DNA of 64,000 nt from Streptoverticillium olivoreticuli subsp. olivoreticuli (GCF_003391135.1 NZ_CP031455.1:5688001-5752000), one strand, 5' to 3'. Counted from the first letter of the stretch, positions 8,081 to 18,208 are shown. Translations and numbers: made by a program. Notes: generated by a model not told the origin, from the sequence alone.

Positions 8081-9031
8081 ATGGCCGGCAACAGCCAGCG
8101 CAGGAACCGCCGCACGTCCAACAAGAAGGGCGCGACGGTCGGCAGCGGCGGCAAGCGGCGCCGTGCCCTGGAGGGCAAGGGTCCGACCCCGCCCGCTTCC
8201 GAGCGCAAGGGCCACAAGAAGAACCGTCTCGCCAACGCCAAGGTCCGGCACGAGTCCAAGCGCCCGGCCCCGCGCCGCGGCGGGCCCAAGGGCACCAACG
8301 AGCTCGTCGTCGGCCGTAACTCGGTCGTCGAGGCGCTGCGCGAGGGCGTCCCCGCGAACACGCTCTACGTCCAGCAGTACCTGGACAACGACGAGCGCGT
8401 CCGCGAGGCGCTCCAGCTCGCCACGGACAAGGGCCTCAACCTCATGGAGGCCCCGCGTCCCGAGCTCGACCGGATGACGAACGGCCTCAACCACCAGGGC
8501 CTCGTCCTGTCGGTCCCGCCCTACGAGTACGCCCACCCGGACGACCTCACCGCCGCCGCGTTCGACGACGGCGAGGACCCGCTGATCGTCGCCCTCGACG
8601 GCATCACCGACCCGCGCAACCTCGGCGCCGTCGTCCGCTCCGTCTCCGCCTTCGGCGGCCACGGCGTGGTCGTCCCCGAGCGCCGCGCGGCCGGCATGAC
8701 CGCCAGCGCCTGGAAGACCTCCGCGGGCACCGCCGCCCGTACGCCGGTGGCCCGCGCCACCAACATGACGCGGCTGCTGGAGTCGTACCAGAAGGCCGGG
8801 CTCGTGGTCGTCGGCCTGGCCGCCGACGGCGACGTCGAGCTGCACGAGCTGGAGGCCCTCGGGGGCCCCGTCGTCATCGTCGTCGGCAGCGAGGGCAAGG
8901 GCCTGTCCCGCCTCGTCGGCGAGACCTGCGACTTCCGCGTGCGGATCCCGATGCCGGGTGGCGCGGAGTCGCTGAACGCGGGCGTCGCGGCCGGCGTGGT
9001 CCTGTACGAGGCCTCGCGCCGCCGGGCCTGA
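8081..9031 (+). CDS. rlmB: 23S rRNA 2'-O-methyltransferase, TrmH/SpoU family (RlmB-like)
   Basis: The 316-residue protein has a very basic N-terminal tail of about 75 residues, a substrate-binding domain (about 80-155, VVGRNSVVEALREG) and a SpoU trefoil-knot SAM domain with motifs ITDPRNLGAVVRS, VVGSEGKGLSRL and RIPMPGGAESLNAG. RlmB methylates G2251 of 23S rRNA in E. coli; actinobacterial homologues include thiostrepton-type resistance enzymes, so the exact nucleotide is inferred. The ATG at 8081 fits the basic tail. Confidence 0.9.
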   Translation: MAGNSQRRNRRTSNKKGATVGSGGKRRRALEGKGPTPPASERKGHKKNRLANAKVRHESKRPAPRRGGPKGTNELVVGRNSVVEALREGVPANTLYVQQYLDNDERVREALQLATDKGLNLMEAPRPELDRMTNGLNHQGLVLSVPPYEYAHPDDLTAAAFDDGEDPLIVALDGITDPRNLGAVVRSVSAFGGHGVVVPERRAAGMTASAWKTSAGTAARTPVARATNMTRLLESYQKAGLVVVGLAADGDVELHELEALGGPVVIVVGSEGKGLSRLVGETCDFRVRIPMPGGAESLNAGVAAGVVLYEASRRRA

Positions 9032-9065
9032 TCCCAAGTGACCGCTTGCGGTCACAAATCGACAT

Positions 9066-9107
9066 CGAACGCCGGACGGGCCGTTAAACCAGCCCGTCCG
9101 GCGTTCG
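9066..9107. terminator. Terminator hairpin after rlmB, CGCCGGACGGGC repeat arm
   Basis: A 16-bp perfect inverted repeat (9066-9081 with 9092-9107, 10-nt loop) begins 34 nt after the rlmB stop. Its arms contain AACGCCGGACGGGC, the core of the dispersed repeat family seen elsewhere in the window. Confidence 0.7.
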
Positions 9108-9184
9108 GCGTCTCATGACCTTGACGGGTCTCGGACAGTTCGAACCGGTCAAGGCAGTGTCCTAATCAGAAGTCACTCGGTTAG

Positions 9185-10816
9185 ATGAGTGTGGACACCA
9201 GAACACCCCGCACACCCACGGGGGGAAGCTCTTCCGGGTACGACGACCAGCCCGCGCTGAGTACGGTGAAAGTGCCGTCCGACCCGGCGCAGATCGTCGT
9301 CAACCATATGAGTTTCCGCGTGCAGCTCGCCCGGCCGCCGCGCGTCGCCCGCCAGTTCGCCGGGGTCGCCGACACGGCACAGCTGCCCACCGTCAAGAGC
9401 GCGGCCAGGCGCCGCGCCCCGGTGGTGTGGAGCGGCCGGACCCGGCCCGGCGACGCGGCGCCCACCGAACTCCTGCAAGCGGTAAGGGACTCCGCGACCG
9501 GGCCCGTGGAGACCGCGACCGGCGGTGACGCGGGCTCCACCCAGGTGCTGCCCCGGATCCGCGTCGACGGCCCCCCGCCGACCGTCGTCGGCCCCCGCGG
9601 CTCCAGCGAGCGCACCGCCCCCGGCGAGCTCGTCGAACCGGTCGGCCCCCGGACCCAACTGCTGCGCGGGGTACGCCCCACGGACAGTGCGTACGACGAA
9701 GATCAGTACCACTACCAGCAGTTCGACGACGAGGACGGCGAGGACTCCGGGCCGAGGCGCGACCGCGGCGGCAACGACTCCGTCCGCCACGCCTATTACC
9801 CCGGCCGCCGGATGAACCTCGGCGTCGTGCTCCTGCCGTTGCGGATCTTCCTCGGCCTCATCTCCATCTACGCGGGCATGGGCAAGCTCTGCGACCCCGT
9901 CTACTTCGACGGCGGGCGCCGGGGCTCCATGGTCACCTGGCTGACCGCGCTGCACCCCTGGCCCGCCGCGGCGCCGCTGCGCTCCCTCGCCCTCGCCCAC
10001 CCCGTCGGCTCCGGGCTCACCGTCGCCTTCCTCCAGGTCGTCGTCGGCGTCCTCACCATCTTCGGTCTCTGGCAGCGGCTCGCCGCCTGCATCGGCGTCC
10101 TGCTGTCCGCGGTCCTCCTGATGACGGTCAGCTGGCGCACTGTGCCCGTCTACAACGCGCCCGACATCGTCTACCTCGCCGCGTGGAGCCCCCTCGTGAT
10201 CGCCGGGGCGCCCTTCTACTCCATCGACGGCCGCCTCGCCGGAGAGGCGTGGCGGCGGCTCGGCCCCCGCGCCGAGCTGTGGGAGCTGCGCCGCCGCGTG
10301 CTGCGCCGGGGCACGGTCATGGCCACCGTCGTCATCGGCCTGTCCCTGATCGCCGGCTCGACGCTGGGCGGCGCCGTGCGGTCCTCGTCGACCGTACGGA
10401 CCCCCGGGCCGAGCGACCCGCCGGTCAACAACCTCCCCGGCACCCACCTCCCGGAGACCCCGGGCACCGGCTCCCCGTCCAGGGCCGGCCACGGGTCGGC
10501 CACCCCCGGCACCCCCAAGCCGACCCTCCCGGGCAAGAAGACCGCCACCCCGTCCGCGACCGGGCCCGCCGTCCCCGGCGCCGCGCGGGCCCCCGAGAGC
10601 ACGGCGGGCGCCGCCGGGCACCCGGGCGCGAGCCAGGGCGCCCACTCCACGCCGCAGACGCACGAGCGGCCCGCCGCTCCCGCGGCGCCGCGCAGCCCCT
10701 CCGGCTCGTCGGCCACGCGTGGCTCCGGAAACGGCGGTACGGGCTCGTCGGGCAGCTCGTCCTCCGGCGGTTCGACCAGCGGCACCGGAGGGGCCCTGGG
10801 AGGCCTCCTCGGCTGA
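9185..10816 (+). CDS. DoxX-family membrane protein with long disordered termini
   Basis: The 543-residue protein has a hydrophilic N-terminal half (about 1-205, with an acidic/Tyr-rich stretch near 165-195). A DoxX-like four-helix membrane core follows (about 210-345, including LRIFLGLISIYAGMGKL and QVVVGVLTIFGLWQRL). One more hydrophobic segment and a Pro/Ser/Gly/Thr-rich tail of about 130 residues complete it. DoxX proteins are linked to quinone and redox stress at the membrane, but no enzymatic residue can be assigned here. No SD precedes the ATG at 9185, so the start is provisional; it may be leaderless or begin near 9311. Confidence 0.75.
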   Translation: MSVDTRTPRTPTGGSSSGYDDQPALSTVKVPSDPAQIVVNHMSFRVQLARPPRVARQFAGVADTAQLPTVKSAARRRAPVVWSGRTRPGDAAPTELLQAVRDSATGPVETATGGDAGSTQVLPRIRVDGPPPTVVGPRGSSERTAPGELVEPVGPRTQLLRGVRPTDSAYDEDQYHYQQFDDEDGEDSGPRRDRGGNDSVRHAYYPGRRMNLGVVLLPLRIFLGLISIYAGMGKLCDPVYFDGGRRGSMVTWLTALHPWPAAAPLRSLALAHPVGSGLTVAFLQVVVGVLTIFGLWQRLAACIGVLLSAVLLMTVSWRTVPVYNAPDIVYLAAWSPLVIAGAPFYSIDGRLAGEAWRRLGPRAELWELRRRVLRRGTVMATVVIGLSLIAGSTLGGAVRSSSTVRTPGPSDPPVNNLPGTHLPETPGTGSPSRAGHGSATPGTPKPTLPGKKTATPSATGPAVPGAARAPESTAGAAGHPGASQGAHSTPQTHERPAAPAAPRSPSGSSATRGSGNGGTGSSGSSSSGGSTSGTGGALGGLLG

Positions 10817-10826
10817 AGTACCGGCC

Positions 10827-10870
10827 ACGGGAGAGCCCCCGCACCCACCAGGGTGCGGGGGCTCTCCCGT
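10827..10870. terminator. Bidirectional terminator between convergent genes
   Basis: A 20-bp perfect inverted repeat (10827-10846 with 10851-10870, ACCA loop) lies between the converging DoxX and nucleotidyltransferase genes. Confidence 0.85.
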
Positions 10871-10886
10871 GCGGCAGGGTGCGGGG

Positions 10887-11609
10887 TCAGCCCGCGAGCT
10901 CCTTGGCGGCCTCGGTCAGGTCCTTCGCCGTGTCGATGGCCCGCCAGTACGCGCCGTGCGGCAGCGGGTAGCCCGCCAGCCGGCGCTCGCGCGCGAGGCG
11001 CGGGAAGGTGGTGCGCTCGTGGTCGCCGCGCTCGGGCAGCAGATCGGCGAAGGCCGCGGAGAAGACATAGACGCCCGCGTTGATCAGATACGGGGACGGC
11101 GGCGACTCGATGAAGTCGAGGACGTGACCGAACTCGTCGGTCTCCACGGCGCCCCAGGGGATCCGCGGCCGGGCCAGGGCCAGGGTGGCCGTCGCGTCAC
11201 GCTCGTGGTGGAAGGCGGCCATCTCGCGGAGCGAGAAGCGGGTCCAGATGTCGCCGTTGGTGGCGTACCAGGGGCGGTCGGGGTGCGGCAGCGACTTGGC
11301 CGCGAACTTGAGGCCGCCACCGCGGCCCAGGGGCTCCTGCTCCACCACGGTGGTCACCCGGAGCGGCAGATCGGCCGACACGAGCCAGTCCTGGAGGACT
11401 TCCGCCAGATGGCCGCAGGAGACCACGGCGTCGGTGACGCCCTCGGCGGCGAGCCAGGCCAGCTGATGGCCGATGATCGGGGTCCCGGTGCCGGGGATCT
11501 CGACCATCGGCTTGGGTCGGTCGTCGGTGTACGGGCGAAGCCGCGACCCTTGGCCTCCGGCCAGGACGACGGCTTGGGTGGGATACGAATGCGCGTGCGT
11601 ACCTGTCAT
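10887..11609 (-). CDS. Sugar-phosphate nucleotidyltransferase
   Basis: The 240-residue protein is a compact NTP-transferase fold. It contains the signature AVVLAGGQGSRLRPYTDDRPKP and the segments GHLAEVLQDW and YATNGDIWT (metal-binding Asp), and ends near the core fold without a left-handed beta-helix domain. Enzymes of this type make NDP-sugars such as GDP-mannose or dTDP-glucose; the base and sugar cannot be decided. The ATG at 11609 is preferred to one three codons upstream. It stands alone on the minus strand. Confidence 0.82.
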   Translation of the reverse strand: MTGTHAHSYPTQAVVLAGGQGSRLRPYTDDRPKPMVEIPGTGTPIIGHQLAWLAAEGVTDAVVSCGHLAEVLQDWLVSADLPLRVTTVVEQEPLGRGGGLKFAAKSLPHPDRPWYATNGDIWTRFSLREMAAFHHERDATATLALARPRIPWGAVETDEFGHVLDFIESPPSPYLINAGVYVFSAAFADLLPERGDHERTTFPRLARERRLAGYPLPHGAYWRAIDTAKDLTEAAKELAG

Positions 11610-11729
11610 GCTCCGCACGATATGCCGTGGCCCGGGCGGGGGTGCGGGCGGCAGTGCGCGCGGTCGTACGGAGTGCTGCCGTACGGCGAACCGTACGGAT
11701 GCTGCGGCGGCCGGGCCCGTGGGCGCCGG

Positions 11730-12146
11730 TCAGTGGGCCTGCGCGACGCCGGAGGCGAACGAGGTGTCGCAGACGGGCCGGGAGAACTTCTGGGCCTGCT
11801 TGGGGCCGTACTTCGCGACCGCGGCACGGCCGAGGGCGCGGGCCAGGTCGGCGCAGTGCCGGGCGAGCGAGGGGCGGCCGTTGGTCGCGGCCTGGAGGTG
11901 GGTGAGTGCGGCGCCGGGGTTCTTCACCTGGAGCTCGGTCAACAGCTGGTCGCGCAGCACCTCGTAAGGCGCGCGGGCTGCCTTGGCCTGGGTGGAGGCG
12001 GTGTCGGACGAGGCGGTCAGCACCTGTGAGTCGGCGGTCGGCGCGGCCCACGGGACGCGGGTGACGGCGAGGGTCCCGGAGAGCACGAGCACGACGGGGA
12101 GGACGAGGGCGAGAGTTCTGCCGATGCGGCGGGCGGCCTGGTTCAT
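11730..12146 (-). CDS. Small membrane-anchored or secreted protein of unknown function
   Basis: The 138-residue product has an N-terminal basic patch and one hydrophobic helix (about 12-30, LALVLPVVLVLSGTLAV), consistent with an uncleaved anchor or signal peptide. The rest is an Ala-rich alpha-helical region with two Cys (in RHCADL and PVCDTSF), possibly a disulfide outside the cell. I do not recognise a family. It lies 120 nt upstream of the nucleotidyltransferase gene in the same direction. Confidence 0.65.
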   Translation of the reverse strand: MNQAARRIGRTLALVLPVVLVLSGTLAVTRVPWAAPTADSQVLTASSDTASTQAKAARAPYEVLRDQLLTELQVKNPGAALTHLQAATNGRPSLARHCADLARALGRAAVAKYGPKQAQKFSRPVCDTSFASGVAQAH

Positions 12147-12567
12147 GTCGCAGATGGTAGCGAGGGGTAATGATATGGCGACATTTAGTCACCCGGTCGA
12201 GCGAAGGATTAGCGGGCCGGGGTGGTACGGAAGTTGACGCACGGGCTCGAAAAGACGGCCCGTGTCGGGGTACGCCGCAAACGTGGAACGGGGCTCGGGG
12301 GCGGGTGCGTCGCGCCTGCGGCAGGCCTGTTCCCCAGTCCCGCCCCGGACCCGTGCTCGGGTGCGGGCCGGTGGTTTGTTCCCCACCCCGCCCCTTCCCG
12401 AAACTGGGGCTCCGCCCCAGACCCCGAAGCACGCTCCGCGCGCTGTCCTCAAACGCCGGACGGGCTGATTTCGCTGGTTACGGTCAGCGAAATCAGCCCG
12501 TCCGGCGTTTGAGGACGCGGCCGCAGGCCGCCCCCGCCGCAGGCGGCAATGGACCCGCACCCACCCG
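12147..12567. repeat. Intergenic repeat block between msiK and the small secreted protein
   Basis: No gene is visible in these 421 bases. From about 12361 to 12516 the region carries consecutive modules of a dispersed repeat: GTGCGGG...CCCCACCCCGCCCC, then GGGGCTCCGCCCCAGACCCC, then GAAGCACGCTCCGCGCGC, then CCTCAAACGCCGGACGGGCTG. The same order recurs at about 42890-43053. The block ends in a 32-bp perfect hairpin. Confidence 0.75.
12445..12516. terminator. 32-bp perfect inverted repeat downstream of msiK
   Basis: Positions 12445-12476 pair exactly with 12485-12516 around an 8-nt loop. It is the longest perfect hairpin in the window. It lies 52 nt past the msiK stop and probably acts as its terminator. 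Both arms are copies of the CCTCAAACGCCGGACGGGCTG repeat in opposite orientation. Confidence 0.75.
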
Positions 12568-13698
<1,131 letters not shown>

Positions 13699-13750
13699 GG
13701 TTCGAGATCCCTTCACCGGCAGGAACGTGCCGGACGATCCGAGTAAAAGG

Positions 13751-13766
13751 AGTGGTCCAGTCCAAT
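13751..13766. promoter_or_regulatory. DasR-responsive element (dre)-like site upstream of msiK
   Basis: AGTGGTCCAGTCCAAT matches the dre consensus ASTGGTCTAGACCAST at 13 of 16 positions and is centred about 60 nt upstream of the msiK start. DasR is the GlcNAc-sensing GntR repressor of Streptomyces chitin/GlcNAc genes. Confidence 0.6.
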
Positions 13767-13939
13767 TGGACGGGGTTGCCGGTGACGCTACCCGGGGCCG
13801 GGGCCGTTGTCAGTAGCGAAGGGCGCGGAACCTTCCCGCGTCCCCGCCCGGCCTCCGCCCGTGGCAACTCTGTGGATGGCAGAAGGAGGCGCTGTGTAGA
13901 GTGGGGCAGCGTTCGTGGGCGCCGTCCCGCGTCCGTCGT

Positions 13940-14013
13940 GCCGCCTTAGCTCAGTTGGCCAGAGCGTCGCTCTTGTAAAGCGAGGGTCGTCGGTTCGAAT
14001 CCGACAGGCGGCT
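13940..14013 (+). tRNA. tRNA-Thr (anticodon TGT)
   Basis: A 74-nt cloverleaf folds with acceptor GCCGCCT/AGGCGGC and discriminator T, D-arm GCTC/GAGC, anticodon stem TCGCT/AGCGA with loop CTTGTAA, and T-arm GTCGG-TTCGAAT-CCGAC. Anticodon TGT reads ACA and is assigned to threonine. No 3' CCA is encoded. A hairpin follows 25 nt downstream. Confidence 0.95.
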
Positions 14014-14038
14014 CGTGCAAGCGCTCACCAGCGCGTGG

Positions 14039-14072
14039 ATCGGCCCTCCGTGATCTCTCACGGAGGGCCGAT
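14039..14072. terminator. Terminator between tRNA-Thr and the MMPL gene
   Basis: A 15-bp perfect stem (14039-14053 with 14058-14072, 4-nt loop) lies between the plus-strand tRNA and the converging MMPL gene, so it probably serves both. Confidence 0.8.
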
Positions 14073-14093
14073 GTCATTGCGGGCGCGTACGGA

Positions 14094-16265
14094 TCAGCGC
14101 CGTACCTCCTCGCCCTCCGTCCGGTGCGGGGCGGCGTCCCGCGGGTGGGCGGCGGCGGGCGGCTCCGCCCGCGGTGCGTCCTGGTGGCCCGGCCACCACG
14201 CCTTGTGGCCGAGCAGCGAGGTCACCGTCGGGACCAGCAGCATGGCCATGATGAAGGCCGTCAGCAGGATGCCGAAGGCGACCGCGAAGCCCATCTGCTG
14301 GAGCATGGAGTTGTCGGCCAGCATCAGGACGCCGAAGGTGCCCGCGAGGATGATCGCCGCGGAGCTGATCGTGGGCGCCGAGCGGGACACCGCCGTGCGG
14401 ATGGCCTCGCGGGCGGGCACGCCGCGGCGGACCTCCTCGCGGAGGCGGGCGACCATGAGGATGTTGTAGTCGGTGCCGATGGCGACGACGAAGAGATAGA
14501 CGATGATCGGCAGCATGAACAGCAGGCCGCTCTTGTGCTGCGCGCCCTGGAAGAGCCAGACGGTCGCGCCGAGCGTCGCGCCGAAGCCCAGGGCGACGGA
14601 GATCATCAGGTAGACCGGCGCCACCAGGCTGCGGAGCAGCAGCCCCAGGATGATCATGATGGCGATGCCGGCGACCGGGAAGACGACCTTGTAGTCGTGG
14701 TTGACGGCCTTCTCCACGTCGGAGAGGACGGCCGAGGTGCCGCCGACGACGGCCCGGGTGCCCTCGGGCGCGGCCGCGTGCGCGGCGTCGCGGAGCGGGC
14801 CGCCCGCCAGCTCGATGGCCTTGTCCTCGGTGGGGCGGTACTTGAGGACCACGCTGTACTGCGCGACGGTCCCGTCGGGGCTGGTCGCCGTGAGCGCGGC
14901 GGAGCCGACGCCGTCGATCCCCGCGAGCCTGGTTCGGTACGCGTCCAGAGCGCCCTTGTCGAGCGGGGTGCCGTTCCCGGACTGGACGTAGATCATCGCG
15001 GGGTCGGACTGGCCGGCGGAGAAGCCGCGCTGGAGGTCCTTCATGGCCTGGACGGACTCCAGCTTCTGGGGCAGCTGGCTGTCGGTGTCGAACTCCGCCT
15101 TGAAGCTGAGCGTGCCGATCGCGAGCACGGCGAGCACCACGGCGGAGGCGGCCGCGATGACACCCGGACGGCGGGCGACGGACGAGCCGAGGCTGTCCGA
15201 GATCCGGTTGCGCGGCTTCTTCTTCCATGCCTTCGACGGCCAGAACGCCTTGGTGCCGAGGAGGGAGAAGACGGCCGGCACGAGCGTGAGCGCGGCGACC
15301 AGGGTCACGGCGACGGAGATGGCCAGCGACGGGCCCATCGCGCGCATCATGCCCATGGTGGAGAGCAGCAGGGCGAGGAAGGCGACGATGACCGCCCCGG
15401 CCGCCGAGGCGATCGTCTCGCCCACCCGGGCAACGGCGTTGACCAGAGCCTTCTTCGGCTGCTCGCCCGCCCGCAGCTCCTCGCGGTAGCGGAAGAGGAG
15501 GAAGAGGAGGTAGTCGGTGCCGACGCCGAAGAGGACGACGATGAGGATGGGAGTGATGTTGTTGTCGGCCTTGAGCCCGCCGGCGTGGGCGACGATGCCG
15601 ATGAGGCCGAGGGCGACGCTGAAGACGACGCCGATGATCAGCACGGGCAGCAGGGCGATCAGCGGGCTGCGGAAGATGGCGAGCAGCAGGACGACGATCA
15701 GCAGGAGCGTCGCCGACATGATCATGGCGTCGGTGTTGCCCGAGGACTCCTTGGAGTCCAGCGTGGTGGCCGCCTGACCGGTGATGCCCATCTTCAACTG
15801 GGTACCGCTGAGCAGGGACTTCGCGTCCGAGCGGAGGTCCTTGACCGCGTCGGGGGCGGCGCTGTCCTGGGGGTTGCGGTCGACGGCGACGATATTGGCC
15901 AGGGCTATCTCGCCGTTGGGGGAGACGGCCTGGGGGCTGGTCACCACCTTGGATATGCCCTTGTGGTGCTTGGCGTCCAGGCCCTTGGTGATCCGGGCGA
16001 CGGCGTCCCGGTCCTGCTGGGTGAGCTTGCCGCCGTCACTCCGCTGGAACACGGCGATCGCGGAGGGTTGTTCGGTCTGCGGGAAGGCCTTCTCCTGGAG
16101 TTTCCCGGCCTGTACGGACTCGTAATGCGAAGGGAGAAATTCCGTTTCATCGGTTGTCGACTTCAAACCCGGGGCGAGCATGGCGAGTGCCACAGCCGCG
16201 ATGATCCAGCCCGCTATGGTCAGCCAGGGGCGGTGGACGGCGAACCGTCCTATCCGTCGGAACAT
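14094..16265 (-). CDS. MMPL-family RND transporter
   Basis: The 723-residue protein is an MMPL/RND-type exporter with the expected two repeats. Each has one N-terminal helix, an extracytoplasmic loop (about 40-180 and 390-520) and five more helices. Landmarks are the N-terminal RPWLTIAGWIIAAVALAML, GTDYLLFLLFRYREEL and GTDYNILMVARLREEVRRG. Mycobacterial relatives export lipids; Streptomyces members export lipids or secondary metabolites. The cytoplasmic C-terminus (about 690-723) is short. No regulator or biosynthetic gene adjoins, so the cargo is unknown. Confidence 0.88.
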   Translation of the reverse strand: MFRRIGRFAVHRPWLTIAGWIIAAVALAMLAPGLKSTTDETEFLPSHYESVQAGKLQEKAFPQTEQPSAIAVFQRSDGGKLTQQDRDAVARITKGLDAKHHKGISKVVTSPQAVSPNGEIALANIVAVDRNPQDSAAPDAVKDLRSDAKSLLSGTQLKMGITGQAATTLDSKESSGNTDAMIMSATLLLIVVLLLAIFRSPLIALLPVLIIGVVFSVALGLIGIVAHAGGLKADNNITPILIVVLFGVGTDYLLFLLFRYREELRAGEQPKKALVNAVARVGETIASAAGAVIVAFLALLLSTMGMMRAMGPSLAISVAVTLVAALTLVPAVFSLLGTKAFWPSKAWKKKPRNRISDSLGSSVARRPGVIAAASAVVLAVLAIGTLSFKAEFDTDSQLPQKLESVQAMKDLQRGFSAGQSDPAMIYVQSGNGTPLDKGALDAYRTRLAGIDGVGSAALTATSPDGTVAQYSVVLKYRPTEDKAIELAGGPLRDAAHAAAPEGTRAVVGGTSAVLSDVEKAVNHDYKVVFPVAGIAIMIILGLLLRSLVAPVYLMISVALGFGATLGATVWLFQGAQHKSGLLFMLPIIVYLFVVAIGTDYNILMVARLREEVRRGVPAREAIRTAVSRSAPTISSAAIILAGTFGVLMLADNSMLQQMGFAVAFGILLTAFIMAMLLVPTVTSLLGHKAWWPGHQDAPRAEPPAAAHPRDAAPHRTEGEEVRR

Positions 16266-16492
16266 GGTGCTCCTTCAACGTGTGGTCCAGCGCTGCCCGG
16301 CGGAAGAACGACAACGGAATGAGTTCAGTTCGGGCGTCAACACGCTAGGGGGGCGGGATTCCCGCCCACAATGAAATCCGGGGGAAATCGGTCCTGGGTC
16401 GGGGTGCTTCTCATCCGGGCGGATGAGGGGCTCTCACCCGTGAGGTAGAGAGAAGCGCTGCCGACCGCCTCCGTCCGGATTACGCTGCCCTC

Positions 16493-17632
16493 ATGAGTGA
16501 TGCCGCCGTGCCCGACCCCTACGGGGCGCCCGAGGGGTCCATGGTCCTGGCCGCCCGCATGGAGCGGGCCGCCGTCTCGGCCGCCGAGGCCGGTCTCGCC
16601 GGTCTGCTGGTCACGCCAGGGCCCGACCTCACCTGGCTGACGGGCTACCGCCCGCACACCACGGAGCGGCTCACCGCGCTGCTGCTGGTGTCCGGCCGCC
16701 GGCCGCAGCTGCTGGTCCCGGCCCTGGAGGCGCCGGACGCCGAACGGGCGCCGGGAGCCCACGCATTGACGATCACCGGCTGGACGGACGGCCAGGATCC
16801 GTATGCCGCCCTCGCGCCGCTGTTCGACCCGCGGGGCCGCTACGGCATCTCGGACAGCGCCTGGGCGCTGCACCTGCTGGCCTTCCAGCGGGCCTGTCCC
16901 GGCGTGTCCTTCGGGGCGTTCACGGAGCTGCTGCCGATGCTGCGCGCGGTCAAGGACGCGTACGAGGTGGAGCGGCTCGCGGCGGCGGGCGCCGCGGCGG
17001 ACGCCGCGTACGAGGACATCGTGAGCCTGCGGTTCGCCGGGCGGCGGGAGAAGGACGTGGCGGCGGACCTGGCGCGGCTGCTGCGCGAACACGGCCACAG
17101 TCAGGTCGACTTCACGGTGGTCGGCGCCGGGGCGCACAGCGCCAACCCGCACCACGACGCGGGCGACCAGGTCATCGAGGACGGCGACATGGTCGTCATG
17201 GACTTCGGCGGCCTCATGGACGGCTACGGCTCCGACACCACTCGTACGGTCCACGTGGGCGAGCCGACCGCCGAGGAGCGCAAGGTGCACGACGTGGTGC
17301 GCGAGGCGCAGCAGGTGGCGTTCGAGGCCGTGCGGCCCGGGGTGGCGTGCCAGGAGATCGACCGCGCGGCCCGCAAGGTCATCCGGGCCGCCGGCTACGG
17401 CGAATACTTCATCCACCGCACCGGCCACGGCATCGGCGTGACGACCCACGAGCCGCCCTATCTGGTCGAGGGCGAGCACCTGCCGTTGCGGCCGGGAATG
17501 TGTTTCTCGATCGAGCCGGGCATTTATCTCCCGGGCCGCTTCGGGGTCCGTGTCGAGGACATTGTCGTCTGCACCGAATCGGCCGGGCGCCGCCTGAACA
17601 ACACGGACCGCAGACTGCTCGTCGTGAGCTGA
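16493..17632 (+). CDS. M24-family Xaa-Pro peptidase
   Basis: The 379-residue protein has a creatinase-like N-terminal domain (about 1-140) and a pita-bread metallopeptidase domain (about 150-379). The dinuclear metal ligands are visible in order: Asp in VVMDFGGLMDGY, Asp in GSDTTRTVHV, His in RTGHGIGV, Glu in SIEPGIYLPG and Glu in VRVEDIVV. This matches Xaa-Pro aminopeptidase/dipeptidase (PepP/PepQ) enzymes that cleave X-Pro bonds. The product lacks a signal peptide and should be cytoplasmic. It converges with the acetyltransferase gene. Confidence 0.9.
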   Translation: MSDAAVPDPYGAPEGSMVLAARMERAAVSAAEAGLAGLLVTPGPDLTWLTGYRPHTTERLTALLLVSGRRPQLLVPALEAPDAERAPGAHALTITGWTDGQDPYAALAPLFDPRGRYGISDSAWALHLLAFQRACPGVSFGAFTELLPMLRAVKDAYEVERLAAAGAAADAAYEDIVSLRFAGRREKDVAADLARLLREHGHSQVDFTVVGAGAHSANPHHDAGDQVIEDGDMVVMDFGGLMDGYGSDTTRTVHVGEPTAEERKVHDVVREAQQVAFEAVRPGVACQEIDRAARKVIRAAGYGEYFIHRTGHGIGVTTHEPPYLVEGEHLPLRPGMCFSIEPGIYLPGRFGVRVEDIVVCTESAGRRLNNTDRRLLVVS

Positions 17633-17643
17633 CCGGAACCGCT

Positions 17644-18132
17644 TTACAGGGCCAGGTGCATGATGTGCAGCCCCGTATAGCGGCCGCCGGGAAGCCGGTA
17701 GCCCTCGGGCAGCGTCCCGACGACCGTGAATCCGAGGGACTTCCAGAGCGCCACGGCACGGGAGTTGCTCTCCACGACCGCGTTGAACTGCATGGCCCGA
17801 TAGCCCTCGGCGCGCGCCCACTCGACGGCGTATTCACCGAGGGCCCGGCCGACGCCGCGCCCGGAGTGCTCCGGCGCGACCATGAAGCCGGCACTGGCGA
17901 TATGGGCGGCGGGGCCCATGTGGTTGGGGTTCATCTTGGCGGTGCCGAGGAGCGTGCCCGCGCCGTCGACCGCCACGACCGTACGCGACGGCGCGGACAG
18001 CATCCACGACGCGCGGGCGAACTCCTCGGTGATGTCGCGGGGATAGGTGAAGGTCTCGCCCGCGGCGGCGACCGCGCGCACGACCGGCCAGATGGCGGGC
18101 CAGTCGGCGGCCTCGGCGGTTCTGATCCTCAT
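17644..18132 (-). CDS. GNAT-family N-acetyltransferase
   Basis: The 162-residue single GNAT domain contains the acetyl-CoA pyrophosphate-binding motif HSGRGVGRAL within GFMVAPEHSG, and the C-terminal SRAVALWKSLGFTVVGTLPEG that typifies the family. The N-terminus MRIRTAEAADWPAI is the usual beta-1/alpha-1 opening. The acyl acceptor cannot be predicted. It lies 12 nt from the end of the converging M24 peptidase gene. Confidence 0.88.
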   Translation of the reverse strand: MRIRTAEAADWPAIWPVVRAVAAAGETFTYPRDITEEFARASWMLSAPSRTVVAVDGAGTLLGTAKMNPNHMGPAAHIASAGFMVAPEHSGRGVGRALGEYAVEWARAEGYRAMQFNAVVESNSRAVALWKSLGFTVVGTLPEGYRLPGGRYTGLHIMHLAL

Positions 18133-18208
18133 GCGGAGCAGGATGGGGCCGGGGCGGTGGGTGACGCGAGCGGATTTCCGCGCGCGGCACGGGCGTTCGC
18201 GGGCGGGC

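Noticed and set aside
6460..8361. Long open frame (633 codons) antisense to cysS and rlmB
   Set aside because: It mirrors cysS codon structure, has no recognisable domain, and the cysS frame carries HIGH, KMSKS and zinc ligands.
16276..16291. TGTGGTCCAGCGCTGC upstream of the MMPL gene as a dre site
   Set aside because: Only the left half-site TGGTCCAG resembles dre; the right half does not match, so chance is likely.
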